NCBI GenBank assembly: GCA_919901565.1
Contig: CAKKPE010000038.1
Location: forward strand, 1 to 46,262
Length of the DNA stretch: 46,262 bases
Reading direction: 5' to 3'
Source: a bacterium
Lineage (GTDB): Bacteria > CG2-30-53-67
Shown here: one piece after another, positions 33,581 through 41,693 of the stretch
How positions within the stretch are numbered: the first letter of the stretch is position 1
How the letters are laid out: each line of letters begins with the position of its first letter
Position numbers and translations under genes: made by a program
The notes under the pieces: generated by a model
Databases searched by the model: none
Seen by the model: the letters and a program-made list of their open reading frames with translations, nothing else
What the model was told of the DNA's origin: nothing

Positions 33581-34606
33581 ATGGCCACGGATCAGCTTGT
33601 CCGGCAGTGGAGCATCATCCAGAGTCTCATCGCGAAGAAGCTCTGCACCCTCGAACAACTGGCCGATGACTGCGGGGTCACCACGCGCACCGTCCGACGG
33701 GACCTGCAGAAGATCGAAGAAGCCGGATTCCCTCTCATGAATATCCGCCGGGAAGGGAAGAACACCTGGCGCTTCATAGACGGATTCGCCAGGGTCCCTC
33801 CCATCGCCTTCACCCCCACCGAACTCTTCGCCCTGGTCTGGACCAGCGATCTCCTGCGCGTCGCGAGCGGCCCTCTGCTCAAGGAAGATCTCAAGGCCGT
33901 GATCAAGAAGATCCGGTCCACCCTGGGCTCGGACAAGGTCGAATACTTCCAGCGACTTCAGCAGGGTTTTTCCGTCTCCCCGGGCGTGCAGAAGGACTAC
34001 ACTATGAGTCAGGAACTCCTCCGCCAGTTGACCGCCGCCGTGATCAGCCACACCACCACCGAGATCCATTACCACTCCCTCAACAGGGAAAAGCCAGAGG
34101 TCCGCAAAGTGGACCCGTACAAGATCTGGTACCAGAGCGGCGGGCTTTACCTCATCGGGTACTGTCATCTGAGAAAAGAGATCCGCATGTTTGCCGTGGA
34201 CCGGATCAAGTTTCTCAATGTCACCAGAGAGGGCTTCTTCGTCCCCGAGAACTTTGACTTCGACGAATACATCAAGGATGCCTTCAACGTGATCGTGGAC
34301 GAGCCCGTGACCGTGAAGATCCGGTTCGACAAGTCCATGGCCCGTTACATCGAAGAGCGCATATGGCATCCGAGCCAGAAGATAGCGCGGCAAAAGGGAG
34401 GCGGGATCACCATGACCCTGACCGTGGGCGGGACACTCGAGATCCGGAACTGGGCCATGAGCTTCGGCTCCCACGCCACGGTCCTGGAGCCTGATGGTTT
34501 AAGACAGGAGATCCAGTCAGACATCAACCGGATGCGGCAGAACTACGGCCTGGAGCCCACGAACACCCTTCGGGCCCCGGAGAGGCTCACGAGGTACGGC
34601 GCATGA
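33581..34606 (+). CDS. HTH-WYL transcriptional regulator
   Basis: The 341-residue product starts at the ATG at 33581 (GGGAGG immediately upstream); the upstream in-frame extension to 33404 is non-coding in character. An N-terminal helix-turn-helix of the HTH_11 type (about 8-65, with LCTLEQLADDCGVTTRTVRR) is followed by a WYL domain (about 140-235) with the motif region PYKIWYQSGGLYLIGYCH and RMFAVDRI, and a C-terminal WCX-like domain. WYL regulators sense nucleic-acid-like or nucleotide ligands and often control defence islands. Its last 50 codons and 28 bases of downstream sequence are duplicated at 38618-38800. It precedes the AlbA-type regulator and darTG, which it may control. Confidence 0.88.
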   Translation: MATDQLVRQWSIIQSLIAKKLCTLEQLADDCGVTTRTVRRDLQKIEEAGFPLMNIRREGKNTWRFIDGFARVPPIAFTPTELFALVWTSDLLRVASGPLLKEDLKAVIKKIRSTLGSDKVEYFQRLQQGFSVSPGVQKDYTMSQELLRQLTAAVISHTTTEIHYHSLNREKPEVRKVDPYKIWYQSGGLYLIGYCHLRKEIRMFAVDRIKFLNVTREGFFVPENFDFDEYIKDAFNVIVDEPVTVKIRFDKSMARYIEERIWHPSQKIARQKGGGITMTLTVGGTLEIRNWAMSFGSHATVLEPDGLRQEIQSDINRMRQNYGLEPTNTLRAPERLTRYGA

Positions 34607-34637
34607 TACCCGATTCAGGCAATGAGGGAATAATGAG
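34455..34637 (+). repeat. 183-bp direct repeat, copy A (WYL gene tail)
   Basis: This copy is the functional 3' end of the WYL regulator gene plus the following 31 bases. Copy B lies at 38618-38800, exactly 4163 bp further on, in the same orientation and without gaps; by eye about nine bases differ. The two copies bracket the AlbA gene, the hsdM relic, darT, darG and the hsdR relic. Confidence 0.9.
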
Positions 34638-34645
34638 GGACAGAC

Positions 34646-36031
34646 GTGAATAGCGACAAGGTAAGACTCCTCATCTGTGAGGGCGAAGGCCTCACCGTGG
34701 AATTTAAAGAGAAATACACCTCTCGCATCGATGAAGACATCGTGGCCTTCGCCAACGCAAGGGGCGGAACTCTGCTTCTCGGTGTTCGGAATGACGGGAC
34801 CGTCGGCGGTGAGCACCTGACCAACGACCTGAAGGCTAAGATCAACAGCCTCGCGCGGAACTGCAAGCCGAGCATCTCGGTAAGCATGGACCAGGTGGAC
34901 GATGTTGTTGCCATCGAGGTCGAAGAAGGCTCAGAGAAGCCGTATTCATGCGGATCCGGCTACTACCGGCGATTGAACGGCAACACGCAGAAGATGAGCC
35001 ACGACGAACTCCGCATGATGTTCGCTGAGAACGAGCCCCTGCCGTTTGAGGAGAAAACGGTCAGGGGATTCACCTTTGAGGATGTCTCCAAGGCCAAGAT
35101 ACGTGCGTTCACCAAGGAAGCGGGCATCCGCATCGGCTCCACCGCCGTGCCCGACTTCCTTCGCAGCCTCAAGGTGGCGGACGAGAAGCGGGTCAAGAAC
35201 GCCGGTATCCTCTTCTTCGCAAAGGATGTCTATGGGCATATTCATCAGGCACAGATGACGCTGGTCGCGTTCAAGGGGGCAGACAAGTTTCATATCTACG
35301 ACAGGCGCGACATACGGGACGACCTTCTCACCCAGTTCAAGGAGGCCATGTCGTTTATTATGAGGCACCTCAATGTCCGTAGCGACATCCGAGGTGTCAA
35401 CCGGTACGACATCTATGAGATCCCTCTTGAAGCATTGCGTGAAGCCGTGGTGAACGCTCTTATGCATCGGGATTACAGCATTACAGGCACCCAAGTGAGC
35501 TTGGAGATCTATGACGACCGGGTGGAGATTGTAAATCCAGGAGGACTTCCAAGAGGACTGACACCAGAGAAATTCGGGTCGGTTTCAATCCGGAGGAATG
35601 AGATCATTGCCGACTTGTTTTACCGTTTGCAGAAAGTGGAACGTCTCGGATCCGGCATCAGAAAGATGAAAAAGATAATGGCGGAAGCAGGATTGACCCC
35701 GCCCGAATTTGATCCCAACGGGTTTTTCAGGGTGGTGTTTCGCCGATCACCCGATTTTGCCCTTAAGCGGACAGGACGAGAGCCGAGTGGAATTAGGGAG
35801 AAAATTAGGGAGAAAACCGGGGAGAAAACCGGGGAGAAAACCGGGGAGAAAACCGGGGAGAAAATCATCAAGGCCATTCGAGAAAGGCCCGAGATTACCA
35901 CTGCCGAACTGGCGGAGTTGACCGGCCTGACGGTCAAAGGGATTGAATGGAACCTGAAAAAGTTGAAGAACAAAGGCATCCTTCGCCGCGTCGGCCCCGA
36001 CAAGGGTGGGCATTGGGAGGTGGTCGGGTGA
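34646..36031 (+). CDS. AlbA_2 (Schlafen-type) ATP-binding regulator with C-terminal winged helix
   Basis: The 461-residue product has an N-terminal AlbA_2/Schlafen-AlbA domain (about 1-125, LTVEFKEKYTSRIDEDIVAF and GGTLLLGVRNDG), a middle region, a GHKL-type ATPase domain (about 255-360; REAVVNALMHRDYS, EIVNPGGLPRG and LGSGIRKM), a linker of repeated EKTG units (about 384-406), and a C-terminal winged helix (about 408-455, TTAELAELTGLTVKGIEWNL). Members are annotated as ATP-binding or RNA-binding-domain regulators in mobile and defence regions; the target is unknown. It starts nine bases after copy A of the direct repeat. The start ATG-like codon is GTG; the ribosome binding site is weak (GAGGGA). 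Confidence 0.88.
   Translation: MNSDKVRLLICEGEGLTVEFKEKYTSRIDEDIVAFANARGGTLLLGVRNDGTVGGEHLTNDLKAKINSLARNCKPSISVSMDQVDDVVAIEVEEGSEKPYSCGSGYYRRLNGNTQKMSHDELRMMFAENEPLPFEEKTVRGFTFEDVSKAKIRAFTKEAGIRIGSTAVPDFLRSLKVADEKRVKNAGILFFAKDVYGHIHQAQMTLVAFKGADKFHIYDRRDIRDDLLTQFKEAMSFIMRHLNVRSDIRGVNRYDIYEIPLEALREAVVNALMHRDYSITGTQVSLEIYDDRVEIVNPGGLPRGLTPEKFGSVSIRRNEIIADLFYRLQKVERLGSGIRKMKKIMAEAGLTPPEFDPNGFFRVVFRRSPDFALKRTGREPSGIREKIREKTGEKTGEKTGEKTGEKIIKAIRERPEITTAELAELTGLTVKGIEWNLKKLKNKGILRRVGPDKGGHWEVVG
35792..35863 (+). repeat. 12-bp in-frame tandem repeat (six units)
   Basis: Six 12-bp units lie head to tail: two ATTAGGGAGAAA units followed by four ACCGGGGAGAAA units. Each encodes four residues (IREK or TGEK), so changes in copy number keep the frame and only alter the length of the hinge before the winged helix. 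Confidence 0.9.
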
Positions 36032-36135
36032 ACACCCTGTTTGACATAGTGGGTAACGGCACTAACCGGTTGGCGGAAATGTGCCGCAAGGCCGGCAGCG
36101 GCACGCTCGATCGTCATCTGCCATCTGGTCTTTGA
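36028..36135 (+). CDS. short coupled frame after the AlbA gene
   Basis: A 35-codon frame starts with a GTG overlapping the AlbA stop codon (GTGA) and reads MNTLFDIVGNGTNRLAEMC, then ends. Translation coupling is possible, but I do not recognise the peptide. It may be the beginning of a lost gene. Confidence 0.25.
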   Translation: MNTLFDIVGNGTNRLAEMCRKAGSGTLDRHLPSGL

Positions 36136-36249
36136 GAGGGGGGATTAGTTCTATGAAACCGTAGGATATCTTATTGGCGAGGCCGTAAGATTGAAGATGG
36201 TTTTTTTTGTTTTTGGGTAAAGTATCTGATTCATTATTCAAAATCTGGC

Positions 36250-36579
36250 ATGCAGGAGCTTTCTGACATGGAACAACCTCAACTCAACTGGATAGCCAAC
36301 TTCATCTGGGGCGTCGCCGACGATGTCCTGCGGGACCTCTATGTCCGGGGCAAGTACCGGGATGTCATCCTGCCGATGACGGTTCTGCGCCGACTCGACG
36401 CGCTGCTGGAGCCGACCAATCAGGCTGTCCTCGACATGAAGTCCTCCCTCGACAAGGCTGGCATCGTCCATCAGGATCAGGCGCTGCGGCGGCAGCGGGA
36501 CAGGCATTCTACAACACCTCGAAGTTCACCATTGGATACGGAGGAGATCACGGAAACTGCGGAGGTTGAAGAAGCATGA
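36250..36579 (+). pseudogene. 5' fragment of a type I restriction methyltransferase gene (hsdM')
   Basis: The frame encodes the N-terminal HsdM_N helix bundle of a type I modification subunit: PQLNWIANFIWGVADDVLRD, KYRDVILPMTVLRRLDALL and SLDKAGIVHQDQAL. After about residue 80 the frame shifts: bases 36490-36530 read on as AAGQAFYNTSKFT in another frame, which is the expected continuation, and then the gene is cut off at about 36534. The original frame continues through unrelated acidic sequence to a stop that overlaps the darT start (ATGA). The SAM-binding and NPPF motifs are absent, so no methylation activity remains. The likely start is at 36268. It differs in sequence from the intact hsdM at 40140. 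Confidence 0.8.
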
Positions 36580-37223
36580 GCGAACCACCTGACAGACCGA
36601 AAATCTATCATATTACTCATGTGGATAATCTAACCTCTATTCTGGCTGCGGGCGGTCTTGAGTCAGATGCAAGGGGGCTTGCTCAGGAAGCAGGGCATAC
36701 GACTATCGGCATGACGGAGATCAAACAGCGTAGGTTGACTCTGGAGGTTGACTGCCACCCAGGAACCAAAGTCGGTGAGTATGTTCCATTTTACTTTTGT
36801 CCCCGTTCGATCATGTTGTATCTGATCCACATGGGAAATCACCTTGACTTGGCCTACACGGGCGGGCAACGGCCTATTTTACATCTCGAAGCGGACCTCT
36901 ATTCTGTGGTACAATGGGCCAGGGAGAACAGCCACCGATGGGCCTTCAGCAAGAGCAACGCAGGGGCCTATTATACGCGGTTTAAGAAAAGCTTGGACGA
37001 TTTGAACGATGTGAACTGGGACGCAGTTGAAGCCATGGATTTTCGCGACTCAAGAATCAAAGAAGGCAAACAGGCCGAGTTCCTGCTTCACGACACTTGC
37101 CCCTGGAAACTCATAGAACGAATCGGCGTGATTGATGAGCCGACAGCGGAGCGGGTCAACACGATTCTCAGGCAGAACAGGCATCGGCCCGGCGTTAGCG
37201 TTCAGCCTGATTGGTACTATTGA
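36576..37223 (+). CDS. darT: DarT DNA ADP-ribosyltransferase toxin
   Basis: The 215-residue product matches DarT (DUF4433), a toxin that transfers ADP-ribose from NAD+ to a base (thymidine or guanosine, depending on subtype) in single-stranded DNA. Features: the N-terminal IYHITHVDNLTSILAAGGL, an Arg-rich NAD-loop segment (EIKQRRLTLEV), the block PFYFCPRSIMLYLI, and the catalytic glutamate E168 in KQAEFLLHD. Length is normal (about 200-220). It overlaps the stop of the hsdM' relic by four bases, and darG starts 20 bases downstream, the usual order for the pair. DarTG modules are commonly embedded in type I restriction operons and act against phages. It appears intact, and the presence of intact DarG is required for survival. 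Confidence 0.9.
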   Translation: MSEPPDRPKIYHITHVDNLTSILAAGGLESDARGLAQEAGHTTIGMTEIKQRRLTLEVDCHPGTKVGEYVPFYFCPRSIMLYLIHMGNHLDLAYTGGQRPILHLEADLYSVVQWARENSHRWAFSKSNAGAYYTRFKKSLDDLNDVNWDAVEAMDFRDSRIKEGKQAEFLLHDTCPWKLIERIGVIDEPTAERVNTILRQNRHRPGVSVQPDWYY

Positions 37224-37243
37224 AACATATAGGAGATAATGCC

Positions 37244-38290
37244 ATGATTGATCTGAAAAAAGACGACATTCTGGCAGCCGACGTAGAGGCCCTGGTCAAT
37301 ACGGTAAACTGCGTGGGCGTTATGGGGCGCGGTATTGCGCTTCAGTTCCGTAAGGCCTTTCCGGAGAACTTCAAGGAGTATAAGGGCGTTTGCGAGCGGG
37401 GTGAATTGAAACCCGGCAAGATGTTCGTTCATGAGCAAGGCCAACTGACGAATCCTCATTACATTATCAATTTTCCCACCAAGGACCATTGGAAGGGCAA
37501 GAGCCGGCTTGAGTATGTCGATGCAGGATTGGAGGCGCTGATAAAGGAAGTACGGCAGCGAGGCATTCGCTCGATCGCTATTCCACCGTTGGGCTGCGGC
37601 CTGGGCGGGCTGAAGTGGAGTGATGTGCGATCACGCATCGAACGCGCTTTTGAATCCATGCCCGATGTGCGGGTGCTGCTTTACGAACCGAAAGGAGCTC
37701 CGCAAGCTTCCGTCATGGTCAAAACAGAGCGAAGACCGAAGATAACCGTCGGTCGCGCTGCGTTACTCGGGCTGATGAATCAATACCTGAATGCCTTAAT
37801 GGATCCTTTTGTATCGCTGCTCGAAATCCACAAGCTTATGTATTTCATGCAGGAAGCCGGCGAAGAGTTGAAGCTCCGATACAGCAAGGGTCTTTACGGC
37901 CCCTATTCCGAGAACCTGCGCCATGTGCTCAGCCTCATTGAAGGACATTTCATCCAGGGCTATGCCGATGCAGAAGACAACCCCGAGAAGCAAATCGAAT
38001 TACTTCCTGGATCGGCCGACCACGCAATGACATTGCTTGCGCGCCATGCTGAAACTCGCAAACACTTTGACCGGGTGACAGACCTGGTGAAAGGATTTGA
38101 GACGCCTTTTGGTATGGAGCTGCTTTCAACCGTTCACTGGGTTGCTACACGCGAGGAATGTGTCACTGTGGATCAAGCCATCGAGAAGACGCATGCATGG
38201 AACCCCAGAAAGCAAATGTTTGAACCGTACCATATCCGGATTGCCTGGAATGTTCTTCAGCAGAAGGGCTGGCTGTCCAAGGTCAGTTGA
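37244..38290 (+). CDS. darG: DarG macrodomain ADP-ribosylglycohydrolase antitoxin
   Basis: The 348-residue product begins at the ATG at 37244, with AGGAGA seven bases upstream. The N-terminal macrodomain (about 1-150) shows ALVNTVNCVGVMGRGIALQF and IPPLGCGLGGLKW, which in the family remove ADP-ribose from DNA and so reverse DarT. The C-terminal part (about 165-348) is an all-helical domain reminiscent of DUF4065/Panacea proteins (LLEIHKLMYFMQEAGEELKL, KGLYGPYSENLRHVL). In DarG it also contributes to toxin neutralisation by binding DarT. Together with darT it forms a complete, apparently intact toxin-antitoxin pair. An upstream in-frame GTG/ATG start at 37211 would overlap darT and is less likely. 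Confidence 0.92.
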   Translation: MIDLKKDDILAADVEALVNTVNCVGVMGRGIALQFRKAFPENFKEYKGVCERGELKPGKMFVHEQGQLTNPHYIINFPTKDHWKGKSRLEYVDAGLEALIKEVRQRGIRSIAIPPLGCGLGGLKWSDVRSRIERAFESMPDVRVLLYEPKGAPQASVMVKTERRPKITVGRAALLGLMNQYLNALMDPFVSLLEIHKLMYFMQEAGEELKLRYSKGLYGPYSENLRHVLSLIEGHFIQGYADAEDNPEKQIELLPGSADHAMTLLARHAETRKHFDRVTDLVKGFETPFGMELLSTVHWVATREECVTVDQAIEKTHAWNPRKQMFEPYHIRIAWNVLQQKGWLSKVS

Positions 38291-38368
38291 GGCCGAGTCC
38301 TTGGAGCGGAATATCCTCTCCGTCTTTCTTGTTGATAGAACTATGCTCTTTTGCAAAGCCATCTTTTA

Positions 38369-38475
38369 CTTGATGGGCACTTGATTACTCGTGCCGTATT
38401 TATTGTGCTGAGGGCTGTGACCATTCATAAAAACAACAGGTTACATGGTTTACCGGTACTTGATGGGTACTTGAT
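38369..38475 (+). repeat. 18-bp direct repeat pair downstream of darG
   Basis: ACTTGATGGGCACTTGAT at 38369-38386 recurs with one change at 38458-38475. Each copy itself contains two ACTTGAT units. They lie in the 229-bp gap between darG and the hsdR relic and could be a recombination scar. Confidence 0.55.
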
Positions 38476-38519
38476 GCTTTGGCCGGTTGCCGGGCTTATA
38501 CGAGAGAAAGAACGCATAT

Positions 38520-38657
38520 ATGAAAAGTGATACCAGCGAACGCGGGCTCGAACGGCTGATCTGCACGGCGCTGACCGGCGCGCCCTGCGATCCGGGCGCA
38601 GAATTGGCGGACTCGGTCCATGAGCTTCGGCTCCCACGCCACGGTCCTGGAGCCTGA
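38520..38657 (+). pseudogene. 5' fragment of a type I restriction gene (hsdR'), fused to the WYL-tail repeat
   Basis: The ATG at 38520 opens a 45-codon frame whose first 30 or so residues read MKSDTSERGLERLICTALTG, the characteristic N-terminus of one HsdR subfamily. At about 38617 the sequence enters copy B of the 183-bp direct repeat, in a frame different from WYL, and stops at 38655-38657. All nuclease and helicase motifs are absent. Together with hsdM' at 36250 it marks the two ends of a vanished type I restriction operon in which darTG was embedded. Confidence 0.7.
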
Positions 38658-38800
38658 TGGTTTAAGACAGGAGATCCAGTCAGACATCAACCGCATGCGG
38701 CAGAACTACAGCCTGGAGTCCACGGACACCCTTCGGGCCCCGGAGAGGATCACGAGGTACGGCGCATGAGACCCGATTCAGGAAATAAGGGAGTAATGAG
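38618..38800 (+). repeat. 183-bp direct repeat, copy B (WYL gene tail duplicate)
   Basis: Copy B matches 34455-34637 without gaps and with about nine differences. It includes the WYL stop codon region but no start, so it is not a gene. The duplicate ends where the GTG/ATG region of the AT-rich DUF6602 gene begins. Confidence 0.9.
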
Positions 38801-38869
38801 TGGAAGGGCCAGGGGGGCAGATCTTTATAAATGACAAACTGTTCCAAATAATTAATAAAGAGTTAAGCG

Positions 38870-39583
38870 ATGTCAATAATAAAGATCCGACCCCAAGAGC
38901 GACATTCGTCGTCCAAAGGAACAGAAGCAGAAAGAATGCTATCCGAGCTTTTGCGCAAATATCTTCCACAAAAATACTCTATCGGGAGTGGCTTCCTATC
39001 TGAAAACGAAAAGCTATCTCCCCAGACGGATATTGTCATTTATGACAATATGTTGAATGTTCCTGTTTATAAAGGGGTTGCCAGTAGTGTTTTCAAAGCA
39101 GGATCCGTTTATGGTTGTATTGAAGTCACTATCGGAAAGCTAACTCGACAGAAGCTTGAGGCAGATATTAAAAAACTTGGAAAGCTCCGCAATATGCTCA
39201 AGAAAAATATTGGATTTAAAAAAATACGCACTCAGCCACATCCAACTGGGAGAGGAAGTGTAGTCGCCGAAGAAACATTCAAGGCGGGGCCACCCCCAAG
39301 AACCTATATTCGTGCCCTTTCCGGAACAACTTATACCGCACCAGAAAAATTAGCGGCAGACGTAAAAAAAATAACAACAAAATACGAAGCACATATGCAT
39401 GGCGTATTAGTTATTGACAGTAATAGGTCAAATAGCCCAGAAAAAGAATGGCTGATTTGGACAAAAGCTTTTAGTGATTATGAAACGGATTATATAAAAA
39501 CTGATGCGTTTTATACACTATTAAAAACAATGAACGCGAATTTTATGGGTATGCACGTTGGGATATACCCAGCAGCAAATTGA
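38870..39583 (+). CDS. DUF6602-like protein with restriction-endonuclease-like fold
   Basis: The 237-residue product shows the pattern of DUF6602: RHSSSKGTEAERMLSELLRK, KYSIGSGFLSENEKLSPQTD, VIYDNM and GCIEVTIGK. The D...EVx arrangement resembles a PD-(D/E)xK nuclease core, but the expected lysine is threonine (IEVT), so catalysis is doubtful. The gene is AT-rich compared with hsdM downstream. It may extend upstream: a frame starting with GTG at 38800 (INDKLFQIINKELSDV) reads plausibly but in a different frame, so a frameshift near the CCCC run at 38892 is possible. It ends 28 bases before the HEPN-like gene; the two may act together. Function unknown. Confidence 0.6.
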   Translation: MSIIKIRPQERHSSSKGTEAERMLSELLRKYLPQKYSIGSGFLSENEKLSPQTDIVIYDNMLNVPVYKGVASSVFKAGSVYGCIEVTIGKLTRQKLEADIKKLGKLRNMLKKNIGFKKIRTQPHPTGRGSVVAEETFKAGPPPRTYIRALSGTTYTAPEKLAADVKKITTKYEAHMHGVLVIDSNRSNSPEKEWLIWTKAFSDYETDYIKTDAFYTLLKTMNANFMGMHVGIYPAAN

Positions 39584-39611
39584 GAAAAGGGGTTCTCTAA
39601 TCGTTCGCCCT

Positions 39612-40061
39612 ATGAAGAAAAAGATGGAATACATCAAATGGAAAGAGTACCCCACGGATCATGCGATGCGTGCTTACGAGGGGGGCTTCTTTCTCGAAGC
39701 CGTCCAAGTGCTCCACGGATTCCTTGAGGCCAAGATGCGCGACCTCCTGATGGTGTCTCGCCATGGCAACATCAAGCGCGGTTATCAGGAAATATGGGAC
39801 ATCACCCAGGAAATGGGATTCAACGTACTCGCAAGGGCACTTCTCGTCAGCGGGAAGCTGACCAAGGCGGAATACGATGAGCTACAGAGATTCAACGCCA
39901 TGAGGAATCGAGTTGTTCACAAGTTCTTCTGGGAGCCCTACGCGAAGGACTACAAAGGAGTACCGAAGAAGGACTATGACCTCGTTTTCGAGACGGGGAT
40001 GAGACTGGTAGATCAGATAGACTTCAAGGCTGGCACTGTGCTGTACCGAAGACGGAGGTAA
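39612..40061 (+). CDS. HEPN-like protein with RNxxxH-type motif
   Basis: The roughly 149-residue product is all-helical, and the segment ELQRFNAMRNRVVHKFFW (about 90-107) contains R-N-R-V-V-H, which fits the R-x4-6-H active-site motif of HEPN ribonuclease domains. The N-terminal part (AYEGGFFLEAVQVLHGFLEA) resembles the first HEPN helix. The ATG at 39612 is preferred; an earlier start at 39558 would overlap the previous gene. HEPN proteins commonly act as toxins, RNA-cleaving effectors of defence systems, or structural partners of nucleotidyltransferases. Neither a nucleotidyltransferase nor a known antitoxin lies beside it; the neighbour is the DUF6602-like gene. Intact, but assignment rests on one motif and predicted helices. 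Confidence 0.6.
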   Translation: MKKKMEYIKWKEYPTDHAMRAYEGGFFLEAVQVLHGFLEAKMRDLLMVSRHGNIKRGYQEIWDITQEMGFNVLARALLVSGKLTKAEYDELQRFNAMRNRVVHKFFWEPYAKDYKGVPKKDYDLVFETGMRLVDQIDFKAGTVLYRRRR

Positions 40062-40139
40062 ACACCCGCCCCGCTTACAGCCGAGGACAGCGCGACTAAA
40101 TCGTTAAATGGCAAATTGAAATTGATCCAGGGAGAACGC

Positions 40140-41693
40140 ATGAATCATAATGGCAACAACATAGAATCACGACTCTGGGCCGCGGCGGATGAGCTACGGG
40201 CCAATTCCAAGCTCAAGTCCTCTGAATATTCCGTGCCGGTGCTGGGGTTGGTCTTTTTGCGCTATGCCGACCATAAGTTCCAGGCGGCGGCGAAGGAACT
40301 GGCCGGTAAAGGCGGCGGACGGCGTAAGATCGGCCCGTCGGACTATCAGGCGCGGGGCGTGCTCTACCTGCCGGAGGCGGCGCGCTTCTCGGCGCTGATC
40401 ACCCTGCCGGAAGGGGGCAACATCGGTGCTGCCATCAACGATGCCATGCGCGCCATCGAGGCGGAGAATCCCGACCTCAAGGATGTGCTGCCCAAGACCT
40501 ATAACCGCTTCGACAACTCCCTGCTCAAGGAACTGCTCAAGACCATGAACTCCGTCCCCATGGACATCGAGGGGGACGCCTTCGGCAAGATTTACGAATA
40601 CTTCCTCGGCCACTTCGCCATGAGCGAGGGCCAGAAGGGCGGCGAGTTCTTCACCCCCACCGCCATCGTCCAGCTCATCGTCGGCATCATCGAACCATTC
40701 CACGGCTACATCTTCGACCCGGCCTGCGGCTCCGGCGGCATGTTCGTGCAGAGCGCCCGCTTTGTGACCGAACACAAAAAGAACCCCGGTGCCGAACTGA
40801 GTGTCTATGGTCAGGAGAAGGTAGCCGAAACCGTCCGGCTGGGCAAAATGAACCTCGCCGTGCATGGTCTGGCAGGTGACCTCCGCCAGGGCAACGCTTA
40901 CTACGAAGACCTGCACAAATCCACAGGCAAATTCAACTTCGTGATGGCCAATCCGCCCTTTAACGTGGACCGGGTGGACAAGGACCGGCTCAAGGACGAT
41001 CCGCGCTTTCCCTTCGGCCTGCCCCGTCCCGACAACGCGAACTATATCTGGATTCAGCTTTTCTATAGCGCCCTCTCCGATACCGGCCGGGCCGGGTTCG
41101 TCATGGCCAATTCCGCCTCAGACGCGCGTAGCTCGGAAATGGACATCCGAAAGCAGATAATTGATGCCCGTGCCGTTGATGTGATGGTCGCCGTCGGCGC
41201 CAACTTCTTCTACACCGTGACGTTGCCCTGCACCCTTTGGTTCTTCGACCGGGGCAAACGCACCACCGCCCGCGCCGATCAGGTGCTCTTCATTGACTCC
41301 CGCCACTTCTACCGCCAGATCGACCGCGCCCACCGCGACTGGACCCCGGCGCAGATCGAGTTTCTGGCCAACATCGCCCGCCTCTACCGGGGGGAGGCCG
41401 TCGAGAACCTGCACCACAGTGCCGACCTGCTGGCCGAACACTTTGGAAAGAAACCCAAATACGCCGATGTGGCGGGGCTGTGCAAGGTGGCGACGCTGGC
41501 CGAGATCGAGGCCCAGGGATGGAGCCTCAACCCCGGCCGCTATGTGGGCGTGACCGCCCGCGAAGAAGAGGACTTTGACTTCAAGGTGCGGCTGGAGGAG
41601 CAGAACGAGGAACTGGAAACCCTCAATGCCGAGGCCCGGGAACTGGAAGAGCGGATAGCGGAGAATGTGGTCAAGTTGTTGGAGAGTGAATGA
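40140..41693 (+). CDS. hsdM: type I restriction-modification methyltransferase subunit HsdM
   Basis: The 517-residue product is the N6-adenine methyltransferase subunit of a type I system. An N-terminal HsdM_N helical domain (about 5-130) precedes the SAM-binding motif [11 protein letters not shown] (from residue 193) and the catalytic NPPF (from residue 271). The C-terminal coiled coil (about 470-517) docks HsdS. The ATG at 40140 follows AGGGAGA; an in-frame TTG at 40116 is not needed. hsdS begins four bases before the stop, so the genes are translationally coupled. It is clearly GC-richer than the DUF6602 gene before it and differs in sequence from the hsdM relic at 36250, so it represents a separate system. 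Confidence 0.96.
   Translation: MNHNGNNIESRLWAAADELRANSKLKSSEYSVPVLGLVFLRYADHKFQAAAKELAGKGGGRRKIGPSDYQARGVLYLPEAARFSALITLPEGGNIGAAINDAMRAIEAENPDLKDVLPKTYNRFDNSLLKELLKTMNSVPMDIEGDAFGKIYEYFLGHFAMSEGQKGGEFFTPTAIVQLIVGIIEPFHGYIFDPACGSGGMFVQSARFVTEHKKNPGAELSVYGQEKVAETVRLGKMNLAVHGLAGDLRQGNAYYEDLHKSTGKFNFVMANPPFNVDRVDKDRLKDDPRFPFGLPRPDNANYIWIQLFYSALSDTGRAGFVMANSASDARSSEMDIRKQIIDARAVDVMVAVGANFFYTVTLPCTLWFFDRGKRTTARADQVLFIDSRHFYRQIDRAHRDWTPAQIEFLANIARLYRGEAVENLHHSADLLAEHFGKKPKYADVAGLCKVATLAEIEAQGWSLNPGRYVGVTAREEEDFDFKVRLEEQNEELETLNAEARELEERIAENVVKLLESE

Noticed and set aside
35792-35863. Possible CRISPR-like array
   Set aside because: Units are 12 bp, contiguous without spacers, and encode a hinge in frame.
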